The notes: generated by a model from the letters alone, not told the origin. 64,000 bases of DNA from an uncultured Dechloromonas sp. (GCF_945957265.1 NZ_CAMFKO010000004.1:91224-155223); one strand, 5' to 3'; shown: positions 1-9,024, counted from the first letter of the stretch. Program-made: numbers and translations.

Positions 1-111
1 GTGGCTTGCGAGATCGACAACCCCGCCTTGCGTACCATCGGACATGGTACCAGCCGGCGTATTGCCGAGCAGGTCGCTGCCGAACAGGCCCTGAAAGAAC
101 TCCAAGCATGA
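1..111 (+). CDS. rnc: Ribonuclease III, C-terminal fragment
   Basis: Frame 1 is open from the first base to a TGA at 109-111 and encodes about 36 residues. They match the end of the double-stranded-RNA-binding domain of RNase III: CEIDNP, then a GxGxSRRxAEQ.AA..AL pattern typical of the last dsRBD helix. RNase III processes rRNA and structured mRNAs. The 5' part lies outside the window. The stop overlaps the era start codon by four bases (ATGA at 108-111), the usual rnc-era arrangement in proteobacteria. The fragment is short, but position and motif agree. Confidence 0.85.
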   Translation: MACEIDNPALRTIGHGTSRRIAEQVAAEQALKELQA

Positions 112-992
112 AAAAAATCCGTTCCGGCTATATCGCCATCGTTGGTCGTCCCAACGTCGGGAAGTCGACCCTGCTCAATCGCCTGGTCGGCGAGAAGATC
201 AGCATCGTATCGCGCAAGGCGCAGACGACGCGGCACCGCATCACCGGCATCCTGACCAACGACGATGCGCAGTTCGTCTTTGTCGATACACCGGGCTTCC
301 AGACCAAGTTTTCCAATGCGCTGAACCGCGCCATGAACCGGGGCGTGACGCAGACGCTGAACGATGTCGATGTCGTGTTGTTCGTGGTCGAAGCCGGGCG
401 CTACGACGCCAAGGACAAATCGGTCGTCCGCCTTCTGCCCAAGGATCGCCCGGTTATCTTGGTCGTCAACAAGACCGATCAGCTGAAGGAGCGCAATGCC
501 CTGTTGCCGTTCTTGGCAACCGTGTCGGCCGATTTCGACTACGCGGCAGTGGTGCCCATCAGCGCCGCCAAGGGCAAACAGACCGACGAACTGCTCGCCG
601 AAGCGAGGAAGCATCTGCCCAACGAAGGCCTGATGTTCCCGGAGGACGACCTGACCGACAAGAGCGAACGCTTCCTGGCTTCCGAGTACATTCGCGAGAA
701 AGTCTTCCGCCTGCTGGGCGACGAACTGCCTTATGCGACGGCCGTCGAAATCGAGCGCTTCGAGGTCGAAGGCGCGTTGCGCCGGATCTATGCCGCGATT
801 GTCGTCGACCGCGAAGGCCACAAGGCCATCGTCATCGGCAAGGGTGGCGAATCGCTCAAGCGCATCGCCAGCGAGGCGCGGCAGGATATGGAGCGGCTTT
901 TCGACGGCAAGGTTTACCTTGAAATCTGGGTCAAGGTGAAATCCGGCTGGAACGACGACGAGCGTTTGCTGAAGAGCCTCGGCTACGAATGA
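108..992 (+). CDS. era: GTPase Era
   Basis: A 294-residue ribosome-assembly GTPase that binds the 3' end of 16S rRNA. The G1 loop GRPNVGKS lies at residues 13-20, followed by DTPGF (G3), NKTD (G4) and SAAKG (G5). The C-terminal half carries a KH RNA-binding domain with the GKGG loop. The reading frame extends upstream to position 6, but the ATG at 108 overlaps the rnc stop and gives the normal Era N-terminus (MKKIRSG). It is translationally coupled to rnc upstream and recO downstream through four-base overlaps. Confidence 0.97.
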   Translation: MKKIRSGYIAIVGRPNVGKSTLLNRLVGEKISIVSRKAQTTRHRITGILTNDDAQFVFVDTPGFQTKFSNALNRAMNRGVTQTLNDVDVVLFVVEAGRYDAKDKSVVRLLPKDRPVILVVNKTDQLKERNALLPFLATVSADFDYAAVVPISAAKGKQTDELLAEARKHLPNEGLMFPEDDLTDKSERFLASEYIREKVFRLLGDELPYATAVEIERFEVEGALRRIYAAIVVDREGHKAIVIGKGGESLKRIASEARQDMERLFDGKVYLEIWVKVKSGWNDDERLLKSLGYE

Positions 993-1717
993 ACCTGCGC
1001 AGCAAGGTCGACGGCCAGCCGGCCTACGTTCTGCACACCCATCCCTTTCGGGAAACCAGCCTCATCGTCGAAGTGTTTTCCCGCGATTTCGGGCGCATGG
1101 CCTTGCTCGCCCGCGGTGCCCGCCGTCCGCGGGCAGCCATTCGCGGCCTGCTCATGGCCTTTCAGCCCCTTGAGATCGCCTGGGCGGGCAAGGGCGAGGT
1201 GCTCACCCTGATGAAGGCCGAATGGCAGGGCGGACAACCGCTGCTGGCCGGTGAGGCGCTGTTCTGTGGCTATTACCTGAACGAACTGCTGATGCATCTG
1301 CTGCCCCGGGAAGATCCGCATGAGCGGCTTTTCGAGCGTTATGCCGAGATGCTGGCGCATCTGGCGGCCGATCCCCTCGGCAAGGTTCGCGAGGCAGATT
1401 TGCGTCGATTCGAGAAGGCTTTGTTGCAGGAACTGGGCTATGGTCTGACCTTGAACCATGACAGCGACGGCGCGCCTCTCCTTGCTGATGCCCATTACAC
1501 TTACCGCATGGAACAAGGCCCGGTTCGGCTGGAGCATGAAGCCGGCGCGGCGCAGGTGGTGAGCGGGAAAACCTTGCTGGATCTGGAAGCCGACGATTTT
1601 TCCGACCCGCGGTCGCGCCAGGAGTCAAAGGCGCTGATGCGCACATTGATGGCCTATTACCTGGCGGGCAAGGAACTCGAAACACGTAAGATATTCAAGG
1701 AGTTGCAAGAATTATGA
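989..1717 (+). CDS. recO: DNA repair protein RecO
   Basis: A 242-residue protein of the RecFOR pathway, which loads RecA on SSB-coated gaps. The N-terminal OB-fold region has the family signature of an [13 protein letters not shown] segment followed by [14 protein letters not shown]. The rest is helical, as expected. Length is normal. The ATG at 989 overlaps the era stop and the stop overlaps the pdxJ start, so it is internal to the rnc-nagZ chain. The order era-recO-pdxJ-acpS is conserved in gamma- and betaproteobacteria. Confidence 0.95.
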   Translation: MNLRSKVDGQPAYVLHTHPFRETSLIVEVFSRDFGRMALLARGARRPRAAIRGLLMAFQPLEIAWAGKGEVLTLMKAEWQGGQPLLAGEALFCGYYLNELLMHLLPREDPHERLFERYAEMLAHLAADPLGKVREADLRRFEKALLQELGYGLTLNHDSDGAPLLADAHYTYRMEQGPVRLEHEAGAAQVVSGKTLLDLEADDFSDPRSRQESKALMRTLMAYYLAGKELETRKIFKELQEL

Positions 1718-2469
1718 TCGAACTTGGCGTCAATATTGATCACATTGCCACCATCCGCCAGGCGCGCCGCACCTACGAGCCGGACCCGGTCTGGGGTGCC
1801 GTCGAGGCTCACCTCGGCGGTGCCGACGGGATCACTGTTCATTTGCGCGAGGATCGCCGGCATATCCAGGATGCCGACGTGCGCCGCCTGCGCGAAACGA
1901 CACAGGTCAAGCTGAACCTGGAAATGGCGGCAACCGACGAAATGGTCGCCATCGCCTGCGCGCTCAAACCCGAAATGGCCATGCTGGTTCCGGAAGGGCG
2001 TCACGAAGTCACCACCGAAGGCGGCCTCGACATCCTGGCTCAGGAAAGCAGCCTCAAGGCGGTTATTTCCCGGCTTGCCGATGCCGGTATCACGACCAGC
2101 GTATTCATCGATGCCGACGTGGCGCAGATCGAAGCCGCGGCCCGCATCGGCGCCCGTGTCTGCGAGGTGCATACCGGACCTTACGCCCATGCCTTCCATG
2201 ACCGGGGACGCGATGCCGAAGCACCGGCCGTCTTGGCCGAGCTCGACAGGATCCGCCGGGCTGGCGCGGCCATTCGCCAGCTCGGCATGCGCTTCAACGC
2301 CGGCCATGCGCTGAATTACTACAACGTGCAGCCGGTCGCCAGGCTGGCTGGCATTCGCGAACTCCATATCGGCCATGCGATCGTCAGCCGTGCCGTTTTC
2401 GTCGGCCTGCGTGAAGCGGTGCGCGAAATGAAAGCCCTGATGCGCGAAGCCGCGCAGGATGGCGAATGA
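1714..2469 (+). CDS. pdxJ: Pyridoxine 5'-phosphate synthase
   Basis: A 251-residue TIM-barrel enzyme that condenses 1-deoxy-D-xylulose 5-phosphate with 3-amino-2-oxopropyl phosphate to give pyridoxine 5'-phosphate, the last ring-forming step of the DXP-dependent vitamin B6 pathway. Family motifs are the N-terminal [16 protein letters not shown] and the EVHTGPYA loop. Length is typical. It overlaps recO upstream and acpS downstream by ATGA, the classic recO-pdxJ-acpS order. Confidence 0.97.
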   Translation: MIELGVNIDHIATIRQARRTYEPDPVWGAVEAHLGGADGITVHLREDRRHIQDADVRRLRETTQVKLNLEMAATDEMVAIACALKPEMAMLVPEGRHEVTTEGGLDILAQESSLKAVISRLADAGITTSVFIDADVAQIEAAARIGARVCEVHTGPYAHAFHDRGRDAEAPAVLAELDRIRRAGAAIRQLGMRFNAGHALNYYNVQPVARLAGIRELHIGHAIVSRAVFVGLREAVREMKALMREAAQDGE

Positions 2470-2843
2470 TCTACGGCATCGGCACCGATATCGTTGCCGT
2501 CGCCCGTTTGCGCGGCATGTGGGAGCGGCATGGCGACAAGCTCCTGGACAAGCTTCTGGCGCCGCAGGAAATGCCGGAGTTTGCCAGGGCGGCCGACAAG
2601 GGGCGTTTCCTGGCCAAGCGCTTTGCCGCCAAGGAGGCGTTCAGCAAGGCGTTGGGCACGGGAGTGCGCCCGCCGGCGACCCTGCCGGCCATTGCCGTTG
2701 CCCATGACGACCTGGGCAAGCCGGTGCTCGATTTCGCGCCCAGGTTGAGCGCGCTGCTTCAGGAAAAAAACCTGCGGGCCCATCTCTCGATCAGCGACGA
2801 AGCCGACTATGCCGTCGCCCATGTCATTCTGGAGCAAGCATGA
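2466..2843 (+). CDS. acpS: Holo-[acyl-carrier-protein] synthase
   Basis: A 125-residue 4'-phosphopantetheinyl transferase that activates acyl carrier proteins. The N-terminal [13 protein letters not shown] motif supplies the metal-binding Asp, and the central [14 protein letters not shown] segment supplies the Lys-Glu pair for CoA and Mg binding. Length is normal for AcpS. The ATG overlaps the pdxJ stop. A free-standing ACP gene at 52947 in this window would be a possible additional substrate (inference). Confidence 0.96.
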   Translation: MIYGIGTDIVAVARLRGMWERHGDKLLDKLLAPQEMPEFARAADKGRFLAKRFAAKEAFSKALGTGVRPPATLPAIAVAHDDLGKPVLDFAPRLSALLQEKNLRAHLSISDEADYAVAHVILEQA

Positions 2844-3859
2844 AGCACCTTCCCCTCGGGCCCTTGATGATCGATATCGCCGGCGCCGAACTGAGCGATC
2901 TCGACCGCGAACGCCTGTGCCACCCGCTGGTCGGCGGCATCATCCTGTTTTCCCGCAACTATGCGGACCCGTGCCAGCTGTCGGCGCTGACAGAAGCCAT
3001 TCACGCCTTGCGCTCTCCCGCCTTGTTGATCGCGGTCGATCATGAAGGGGGCAGGGTGCAGCGTTTCCGCGACGGTTTCACCCGTCTGCCGCCGATGGCG
3101 GCCTTGGGCAAGCTCTGGGATCGGGATGCGGCGGCTGCCCGCGCAGCTGCGCGGCAGGTCGGCTATGTGCTGGCGGCGGAGCTTCGGGCGCGGGGTGTCG
3201 ATTACTCGTTCACGCCGGTCCTGGATCTTGATTACGGCCCCTCGCGCGTCATCGGTGACCGTGCTTTTCATCGCAAACCCGAGGCTGTGATCGAACTGGC
3301 CGAGGCGCTCGGCCAGGGCTTGCGGCTGGCCGGCATGGGCAGTTGCGGCAAACACTTTCCGGGCCATGGCTACGTCATTCCGGATTCGCATGTTGAATTG
3401 CCGGTCGATGATCGGGCGTTCGAAGCCATGCAGGAGGACATCGAACCCTATCGCCGCTTGCCTCTTGGCGGGGTGATGGCGGCACATGTGATTTACAACT
3501 GCATGGATTGCAATACGGCTGTATTTTCAAATAAATGGATCGATTATTTGAGAAATGACATTAAGTTTGACGGTGTTGTTTTTACCGATGATCTGTCGAT
3601 GGCCGGCGCCGGTGTGGTCGGCGACATGCTGGCGCGTGTCGAAACGGCCTATGCAGCGGGCTGCGACATGCTGCTGGTGTGCAATGCGCCGGATGTCGTG
3701 GGCGGGGTGCTGAACGCCTGGCAACCCCGGGTCGATCTGCGTCGCGGTCGGCGCGTTGAGGCCTTGCTCCCTGTCGAGCCGGCGAAGACCTGGGAGCAGT
3801 TGCAGGGCGATCCGGTTTATCTGTCTGCCTTGCAGGTCATTCGCGAACTGATGGCCTGA
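2840..3859 (+). CDS. nagZ: Beta-N-acetylhexosaminidase NagZ
   Basis: A 339-residue cytoplasmic glycoside hydrolase family 3 enzyme that removes N-acetylglucosamine from anhydro-muropeptides during cell-wall recycling. It has the GH3/NagZ signature KHFPGHG followed by DSH at about residues 170-185, and the nucleophile loop TDDLSM. Length fits one-domain NagZ of Gram-negative bacteria. The ATG overlaps the acpS stop, and it is the last gene of the chain, followed by a strong hairpin terminator. A short AT-richer patch (about 3526-3590) lies inside the gene without disturbing the frame. Confidence 0.95.
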   Translation: MKHLPLGPLMIDIAGAELSDLDRERLCHPLVGGIILFSRNYADPCQLSALTEAIHALRSPALLIAVDHEGGRVQRFRDGFTRLPPMAALGKLWDRDAAAARAAARQVGYVLAAELRARGVDYSFTPVLDLDYGPSRVIGDRAFHRKPEAVIELAEALGQGLRLAGMGSCGKHFPGHGYVIPDSHVELPVDDRAFEAMQEDIEPYRRLPLGGVMAAHVIYNCMDCNTAVFSNKWIDYLRNDIKFDGVVFTDDLSMAGAGVVGDMLARVETAYAAGCDMLLVCNAPDVVGGVLNAWQPRVDLRRGRRVEALLPVEPAKTWEQLQGDPVYLSALQVIRELMA

Positions 3860-3864
3860 AATGC

Positions 3865-3893
3865 AATCGGGCAGCCGAAGCTGCCCGATTTTT
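3865..3893 (+). terminator. Rho-independent terminator after nagZ
   Basis: A perfect 11-bp stem (3865-3875 with 3880-3890) closed by a CGAA tetraloop and followed by T residues, six bases after the nagZ stop. It sits between convergent nagZ and efp and may work in both directions. Confidence 0.9.
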
Positions 3894-3913
3894 GAATCAG
3901 CAAGAACGGCGTA

Positions 3914-4471
3914 TTACTTGACGCGGTTCTTGTATTCGTCGGTGCGGGTGTCGATTTCGATCTTGTCGCCGATGCTGACGAAGGCCGGAACCGGCAGTTC
4001 GAAGCCGGTAGCCAGCTTGGCCGGCTTCATGACCTTGCCCGAGGTGTCGCCCTTGACGGCGGGTTCGGTGTAGACAACTTCGCGCACGACGCTGTTCGGC
4101 AGTTCGACGGAAATGGCCTTGCCGTTGTAGAAAACGACTTCGCAAGCCAGGCCGTCTTCCAGGTACTTCAGCGCGTCGACCATGTTCTCAGCTTCGACTT
4201 CGAACTGCTCGTAGTCGGCATCCATGAACACGTACATCGGATCGGCGAAGTAGGAGTAGGTGACTTCCTTCTTGTCGAGGACGACAACTTCAAACTTGTC
4301 GTCAGCCTTGTAAACGGCTTCCGAAGCGGCAGCCGTCAGCAGGTTCTTGAGCTTCATCTTGACGACGGCGGCGTTGCGGCCGGACTTGTTGTACTCGGTC
4401 TTCTGGACGACGAGCGGGTCGGCACCAACCATAATGACGTTGCCGGAGCGGAGTTCCTGTGCGGTCTTCAT
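3914..4471 (-). CDS. efp: Elongation factor P
   Basis: A 185-residue translation factor that relieves ribosome stalling at consecutive prolines. The N-terminal KOW-like domain has the tip loop NKSGRNA with arginine at residue 32. Arg32 is the residue rhamnosylated by EarP in the beta/gamma-proteobacterial branch, in contrast to the lysine of EpmA-dependent EF-P. The earP gene lies 37 bp upstream on the same strand, consistent with the arginine type. Two OB domains follow, and length is normal. Confidence 0.97.
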   Translation of the reverse strand: MKTAQELRSGNVIMVGADPLVVQKTEYNKSGRNAAVVKMKLKNLLTAAASEAVYKADDKFEVVVLDKKEVTYSYFADPMYVFMDADYEQFEVEAENMVDALKYLEDGLACEVVFYNGKAISVELPNSVVREVVYTEPAVKGDTSGKVMKPAKLATGFELPVPAFVSIGDKIEIDTRTDEYKNRVK

Positions 4472-4508
4472 TCGGGATTCTCTAATTCAGAATAAGAAAA
4501 ACGTTAGA

Positions 4509-5591
4509 TTATACCTTGGATGCGCAGAAATTGATGAGCGCGCTCGCCAAGTCGTCGCGCGAGGCCAGGTCACCGCACCAGGCGCGGTTGGCATCGGCGA
4601 TGGCCCGGCGATTTTCGGCAAAGCGCTGGAACGCGGAGGCGAGATCCGGCTCGCCGCCGTTCCAGGCAGTGAACATTTCCTTGGTGGCCTGTGCCGAGCT
4701 CTCGTCCATCGCCGCGCAGTAGCGCTCGAGAAAGGCCGAAAGCTTGACCAGGTGGGCATCTTCGTCCTGCTGGTAGATTTGCCAGACAAAAGGCTTGCCA
4801 GCCCACTGGGCCCGGACAAAAGAGTCTTCTCCGCGAACGAAATTGATGTCGGAGCGCCAGAGCAGGCGGTCGTACTCATCCAGGGGCATGAACGGAATCG
4901 GCTCGATTTTCGTGTGGCCGTGCTGCCAGGGGCCGGTGCCGGGCAAGTGCCGCATGACCGCGGCCAGCGGCTTGCCGGGCGGTACATGAACGATGGAAGG
5001 CTGCGCCGTTTTTAATGCCGCCAGGAGCTCGCCTACCGGCGCAGTGTCGTAGCAGAAAAGGCTGATTTCGAGGTGGTCGCGCGCCGGAAGTTGCGCTTGA
5101 TAACGATCCCTCTCGGTCAGGAGATTCGTTTCCCGCAGCAATCCGCCGGTGTTCGCGGCAAATCCCGGGAAAAAGAAATATTTGGTCAGCGGCAGGGTCG
5201 GGTGGGGCGAGGCCATGCCGTGGCAATCTGCAGCCCATGACTCGGCGGTCAGGTATTCCAGGTTGATCCAGCAGGGTTTGGGCTTGGCTTCCGCCATTGC
5301 TGCCAGGTAAGACGCCGGCAAGTCGCAGGCGAAAGACTCGATCACCACGTCTGCCGAACGTTCGACGGAGATGTCGCCGGCCCAGTGCCTGACTTCGACC
5401 CCCTGCACCGATTGCCGGGCAAGCGCAGGCTCGATCGCCGGGCAGAGCGGGCGCAGGCTGCTCAGGTCGTCCACCCATAGGCGGACCTGTCGTCCGTGCT
5501 CGGCAACCAGTTGCCGGGCGAGGCGCCAGCAAATCCCGATGTCGCCGTAGTTGTCGATAACCCGGCAAAAGATGTCCCAATGAAGCTGCAT
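4509..5591 (-). CDS. earP: EF-P arginine rhamnosyltransferase EarP
   Basis: A 360-residue GT-B glycosyltransferase (DUF2331) that transfers rhamnose from dTDP-rhamnose to Arg32 of EF-P. The start MQLHW at 5591 is preferred to MAAM at 5600 because it places the two aspartates of DNYGD at residues 13 and 17, matching the catalytic Asp numbering known for Pseudomonas EarP. Later motifs include WINLEYLTAESW and FFFPGF. It lies directly upstream of efp and diverges from the uracil-DNA glycosylase gene with about 24 bp between starts. The frame is open far upstream, but that part overlaps the neighbour antisense. Confidence 0.93.
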   Translation of the reverse strand: MQLHWDIFCRVIDNYGDIGICWRLARQLVAEHGRQVRLWVDDLSSLRPLCPAIEPALARQSVQGVEVRHWAGDISVERSADVVIESFACDLPASYLAAMAEAKPKPCWINLEYLTAESWAADCHGMASPHPTLPLTKYFFFPGFAANTGGLLRETNLLTERDRYQAQLPARDHLEISLFCYDTAPVGELLAALKTAQPSIVHVPPGKPLAAVMRHLPGTGPWQHGHTKIEPIPFMPLDEYDRLLWRSDINFVRGEDSFVRAQWAGKPFVWQIYQQDEDAHLVKLSAFLERYCAAMDESSAQATKEMFTAWNGGEPDLASAFQRFAENRRAIADANRAWCGDLASRDDLASALINFCASKV

Positions 5592-5615
5592 GGCCGCCAT
5601 GCTAACATCCCCGCC

Positions 5616-6263
5616 ATGTCCATATTTGCAGATCCCATCGCGTGCACGGCCTGTCCGCGCCTGGCTGAGCACCTGGCCGGGATTCGCCGGCGCGATCCGA
5701 CATGGCATGCCTTGCCGGTTCCCGCTTTTGGTTCGCTCGATGCGCAGTTGCTTGTCGTCGGGCTTGGTCCGGGAGAGAAGGGCGCCAATCGGACCGGGCG
5801 CCCGTTTACCGGCGACGTGGCGGGGGAACTGCTCTATCCGGCGCTGCATCGTTTCGGATACGCCAGCAGTCCGGAACCGCTGGGTGCGGACGCCTGGGCC
5901 AATCCGGCCATGTCGCTCAGCGATTGCCGCATCACCAACGCCGTGCGTTGCCTGCCACCGGCGAACAAGCCGACGACCCAGGAAATCCGCCAATGCAATC
6001 GCCACCTGGGTGCCGAACTGGCGGCCATGCCTCGATTGAAGGTCATCGTCGCGCTGGGTGCCATCGCTCATCAGGCGCTGCTCTGGTCCTACGGTTTGAA
6101 GCTCAAGGATCATCCGTTTGGCCACAACGTCCGCCATGCGCTACCTGACGGCCGCACGCTGATCGACAGCTACCATTGCAGCGGCTACAACTGGCGCACG
6201 GGGCGCCTGACGCGCGAAAGTTTCGAGGCGGTGTTTGCCGGCGTCGGCGCGCTGCTTGCCTGA
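5616..6263 (+). CDS. Uracil-DNA glycosylase, family 5 (UDGb) type
   Basis: A 215-residue base-excision enzyme predicted to remove uracil, and in this family other deaminated bases, from DNA. Motif 1 is GLGPGEKGANRTGRPFTGD, the family-4/5 pattern. The second motif region reads SYHCSGYN followed by TGRLT. Cysteines near the N-terminus (CTACPRL) and in NAVRCLPP fit the four-cysteine Fe-S cluster of families 4 and 5. The frame is open upstream to 5496, but ATG 5616 gives the normal N-terminus. It is six bases ahead of uvrC, making a repair gene pair. Family 5 rather than 4 is inferred from the HCS-type motif. Confidence 0.85.
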   Translation: MSIFADPIACTACPRLAEHLAGIRRRDPTWHALPVPAFGSLDAQLLVVGLGPGEKGANRTGRPFTGDVAGELLYPALHRFGYASSPEPLGADAWANPAMSLSDCRITNAVRCLPPANKPTTQEIRQCNRHLGAELAAMPRLKVIVALGAIAHQALLWSYGLKLKDHPFGHNVRHALPDGRTLIDSYHCSGYNWRTGRLTRESFEAVFAGVGALLA

Positions 6264-6269
6264 TTCGCG

Positions 6270-8081
6270 ATGAGTTTCGATGCCAAGGCCTTTCTGGCCT
6301 CACTGACCGAATTGCCGGGTGTCTATCGCATGCTCGGCGACGATGGCGCGGTTCTTTATGTCGGCAAGGCGAAGAACCTGAAGAAACGGGTTTCGTCGTA
6401 TTTCCGCGAAAACCTTTCCAGCCCGCGCATTGCGCACATGGTCAGCCAGATTGCGCGCATCGAGACGACCCCGACGCGCACCGAGGCCGAAGCGCTGCTG
6501 CTCGAGAACAACCTGATCAAGTCGCTCTCGCCGCGCTACAACATCCTGTTCAGGGACGACAAATCCTATCCCTACATTGTCCTGAGCAAGGGGAAGTATC
6601 CAAGGCTGGGCTTCTTTCGCGGCAATCCGGATCGCAAGGCCGATTACTTCGGTCCCTATCCGTCCTCCTGGGCCGTGCGCGACAGCATCCAGTTGCTGCA
6701 GAAAATGTTCCGTCTGCGAACCTGCGAGGACAGCGTGTTCGCCAACCGCTCGCGGCCGTGCCTGCTCTACCAGATCAAGCGCTGCAGCGCCCCATGCGTC
6801 GGCTACATCGCCCAGGACGACTACGCGGCGGATGTCCAGGTGGCGGCCATGTTCCTGCTCGGCAAGCAGCAGGAGGTTACGCGCCGCCTGACCAAGGCCA
6901 TGGAAGAGGCTTCCAGCCGCCTGGCTTTCGAACAGGCGGCCGTTTTTCGCGACCAGATTCAATCCTTGCACCAGGTCCAGGAGAAGCAGTTCGTTTCCAG
7001 CAGCAAGGGGGAGGATGTGGATATCCTGGTCGCGCTGAAGGAAGCTGGACAGTTGTGCGTCAACCTGGCCATGATCCGCGGCGGGCGTCACCTGGGAGAT
7101 CGCCCTTTTTTCCCCAGCAACGCGGGAGACTCGGATGCGGCAGAGGCCTCCGCAGCCTTCATCCGTCAGCACTACGCGGTGCATCCCGCCCCGGGGCGCA
7201 TCCTGGCCTTTCCGTTGCCGGCGGGTGAGGAGGAGGGGAGCAGCGAAGCCGCATTGGCGGAATTGGCCGGTCGTGCCGTCCCTATCCAGGAGCCACGAAC
7301 CATCGCCCAGAAAACCTGGGTCGAAATGGCGAGTCAAAACGCGCGCCTGGCCATTCTCGCCCGAAACCAGGCCAGCGCCCAGCAAGAGGCCCGCCTAGTC
7401 GCGCTCCAGGAGGCGCTGCAGCTTGCGGAGCCCGTCTCGCGGATCGAGTGCTTCGATATCAGCCATACCATGGGCGAGGCAACCGTTGCCTCCTGCGTAG
7501 TCTATGAAGGCAATCGCATGAAAAAAAGCGATTATCGCCGTTTCAATATCCGGGACATCCAGCCCGGCGACGATTACGCCGCCATGCGTCAGGCTGTCAG
7601 TCGACGCTACGACAATCTCGCCTCCGGCGAGGGCAGGGCCCCTGACCTGATCCTTATCGACGGCGGCAAGGGGCAGGTTGCCTCGGCTTTTTCGGCGCTT
7701 GCCGATCTTGGGCTGTCGCACCTGCCGATGGTGGGAGTCGCGAAGGGCGAGGAGCGCAAGGCCGGTCTGGAAACACTGATTTTTCCGGAGGGGCGCGAGC
7801 CGCTACAATTGTCGCCCGATCATCCTGCGCTGCACCTGATTCAGGAGGTCCGCGACGAGGCACACCGTTTCGCGATTACGGGGCACAGGGCGCAGCGCGG
7901 CAAGGCCAGAAAAACCTCCCGGCTGGAATCCCTGCCAGGCGTAGGCCCGGCCCGACGCAAAGCGCTGATTGCCCGGTTTGGCGGTTTGCCTGGGGTGCTT
8001 GCCGCAACTGCCGATCAACTGGCCGAGGTTCCCGGAATCAGCAGGGAATTGGCCGAGAACATATATTCCGCATTACACTGA
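6270..8081 (+). CDS. uvrC: UvrABC excinuclease subunit C
   Basis: A 603-residue nucleotide-excision-repair endonuclease making both incisions around a lesion. The GIY-YIG domain is at the N-terminus (GVYRMLGDDG, then VLYVGKAKNLKKR). A UVR motif follows near residues 205-235 (EEASSRLAFEQAA.FRD). The RNase H-like half includes ECFDISH and LILIDGGKGQ, and the C-terminus has a helix-hairpin-helix (LPGVGPARRKALI). Length is complete. It is followed three bases later by pgsA, the standard uvrC-pgsA pairing. Confidence 0.98.
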   Translation: MSFDAKAFLASLTELPGVYRMLGDDGAVLYVGKAKNLKKRVSSYFRENLSSPRIAHMVSQIARIETTPTRTEAEALLLENNLIKSLSPRYNILFRDDKSYPYIVLSKGKYPRLGFFRGNPDRKADYFGPYPSSWAVRDSIQLLQKMFRLRTCEDSVFANRSRPCLLYQIKRCSAPCVGYIAQDDYAADVQVAAMFLLGKQQEVTRRLTKAMEEASSRLAFEQAAVFRDQIQSLHQVQEKQFVSSSKGEDVDILVALKEAGQLCVNLAMIRGGRHLGDRPFFPSNAGDSDAAEASAAFIRQHYAVHPAPGRILAFPLPAGEEEGSSEAALAELAGRAVPIQEPRTIAQKTWVEMASQNARLAILARNQASAQQEARLVALQEALQLAEPVSRIECFDISHTMGEATVASCVVYEGNRMKKSDYRRFNIRDIQPGDDYAAMRQAVSRRYDNLASGEGRAPDLILIDGGKGQVASAFSALADLGLSHLPMVGVAKGEERKAGLETLIFPEGREPLQLSPDHPALHLIQEVRDEAHRFAITGHRAQRGKARKTSRLESLPGVGPARRKALIARFGGLPGVLAATADQLAEVPGISRELAENIYSALH

Positions 8082-8084
8082 AGC

Positions 8085-8663
8085 ATGCCTTTCAATCTGC
8101 CCATCCTGCTTACCTGGCTACGTATCGTTGCGATTCCGCTATTGATCGCGGTCTATTACCTGCCCGCCGCATGGGCTACGCCTTACGAACGCGACCTGGC
8201 GGCAACCATCCTGTTTTGTGCAGCGGCACTGACCGATTGGGCTGACGGCTATCTGGCGCGCAAACTGAACCAGACCTCAGCCTTCGGCGCATTTCTGGAC
8301 CCGGTGGCCGACAAGCTGATGGTGGCCGCCGCGCTCATCGTGCTGGTGCAACTGGGCAGAACCGATGCCATTGTCGCCATGATCATCATCGGCCGCGAAA
8401 TCACCATCTCTGCCTTGCGCGAATGGATGGCCAAGATCGGGGCATCGAAAAGCGTCGCCGTTTCCATGCTCGGCAAGATCAAGACCACAGCCCAAATGCT
8501 CGCGCTTCCCATGCTCCTTTACTACGCACCCCTGGCCGGGTTCGACATGAAGGTCGTCGGTAACTGGTTGATCTGGATAGCAGCTTTGCTGACGCTGTGG
8601 TCCATGGGCTATTACCTGCGCATGGCCTGGCCCGAAATTGCCAAGCGGAGTGCAGAAAAATAG
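8085..8663 (+). CDS. pgsA: CDP-diacylglycerol--glycerol-3-phosphate 3-phosphatidyltransferase
   Basis: A 192-residue integral membrane enzyme making phosphatidylglycerol-phosphate, the committed step to phosphatidylglycerol and cardiolipin. The CDP-alcohol phosphotransferase signature D-x2-D-G-x2-A-R-x8-G-x3-D-x3-D is intact (DWADGYLAR ... GAFLDPVADK). Several hydrophobic segments span the protein. Length is normal. The start is three bases after the uvrC stop. The tRNA promoter begins 10 bp downstream. Confidence 0.96.
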   Translation: MPFNLPILLTWLRIVAIPLLIAVYYLPAAWATPYERDLAATILFCAAALTDWADGYLARKLNQTSAFGAFLDPVADKLMVAAALIVLVQLGRTDAIVAMIIIGREITISALREWMAKIGASKSVAVSMLGKIKTTAQMLALPMLLYYAPLAGFDMKVVGNWLIWIAALLTLWSMGYYLRMAWPEIAKRSAEK

Positions 8664-8673
8664 AGAAGTAATG

Positions 8674-8701
8674 TTGACATTTCCCATGGGTGGCCTATAA
8701 T
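8674..8701 (+). promoter_or_regulatory. Consensus sigma-70 promoter of the tRNA cluster
   Basis: A perfect -35 TTGACA (8674-8679) and perfect -10 TATAAT (8696-8701) separated by 16 bp, followed by the GC-rich stretch GCGCGC. A GC-rich discriminator is typical of stringently controlled stable-RNA promoters. The first tRNA starts 17 bp after the -10 box. Confidence 0.92.
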
Positions 8702-8717
8702 GCGCGCTCTGTTTGAC

Positions 8718-8793
8718 GCGGCAGTAGCTCAGTTGGTAGAGCGCAACCTTGCCAAGGTTGAGGTCGAGAGTTCGAGACTCTTCTGCCGCTCCA
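8718..8793 (+). tRNA. tRNA-Gly(GCC), first copy
   Basis: A 76-nt cloverleaf: acceptor GCGGCAG/CTGCCGC, D-loop AGCTCAGTTGGTAGAGC, anticodon stem CAACC/GGTTG with loop TTGCCAA (anticodon GCC), T-arm with TTCGA, and encoded CCA end. Identical to the copy at 8944. Confidence 0.98.
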
Positions 8794-8802
8794 AGTTTCC
8801 AG

Positions 8803-8822
8803 GAAAAAGCCAAGGCTTTTTC
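8803..8822 (+). terminator. Hairpin between tRNA-Gly and tRNA-Cys
   Basis: A 9-bp stem (8803-8811 with 8814-8822) whose second arm ends in five T residues. It looks like a terminator but lies inside the tRNA array, so it may be leaky or serve as a processing structure. Confidence 0.45.
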
Positions 8823-8861
8823 TGTACGTAGTAAGTAGTAACGCAAAGTTTGTTTGTAGGC

Positions 8862-8935
8862 GGCGCGGTAGCAAAGCGGTTATGCACCGGATTGCAAATC
8901 CGTGTAGGTCGGTTCGACTCCGGCCCGCGCCTCCA
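8862..8935 (+). tRNA. tRNA-Cys(GCA)
   Basis: A 74-nt cloverleaf with acceptor GGCGCGG/CCGCGCC, anticodon stem CGGAT/ATCCG with loop TGCAA-type and anticodon GCA, T-arm GGTTCGACTCC and encoded CCA. It lies between the two identical glycine tRNA genes. Confidence 0.97.
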
Positions 8936-8943
8936 AGAAATAC

Positions 8944-9019
8944 GCGGCAGTAGCTCAGTTGGTAGAGCGCAACCTTGCCAAGGTTGAGGTCGAGAGTTCG
9001 AGACTCTTCTGCCGCTCCA
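8944..9019 (+). tRNA. tRNA-Gly(GCC), second copy
   Basis: A 76-nt gene identical base for base to the copy at 8718-8793, with anticodon GCC and encoded CCA. It starts eight bases after tRNA-Cys and is followed by a strong terminator, so Gly-Cys-Gly probably form one transcript. Confidence 0.98.
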
Positions 9020-9024
9020 AATTA

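Noticed and set aside
1657..2376. Open frame opposite pdxJ
   Set aside because: Shadow of a conserved gene; no motif or ribosome site.
3526..3590. AT-rich patch in nagZ as a sign of transfer
   Set aside because: The frame and family motifs continue through it; too short to support recombination.
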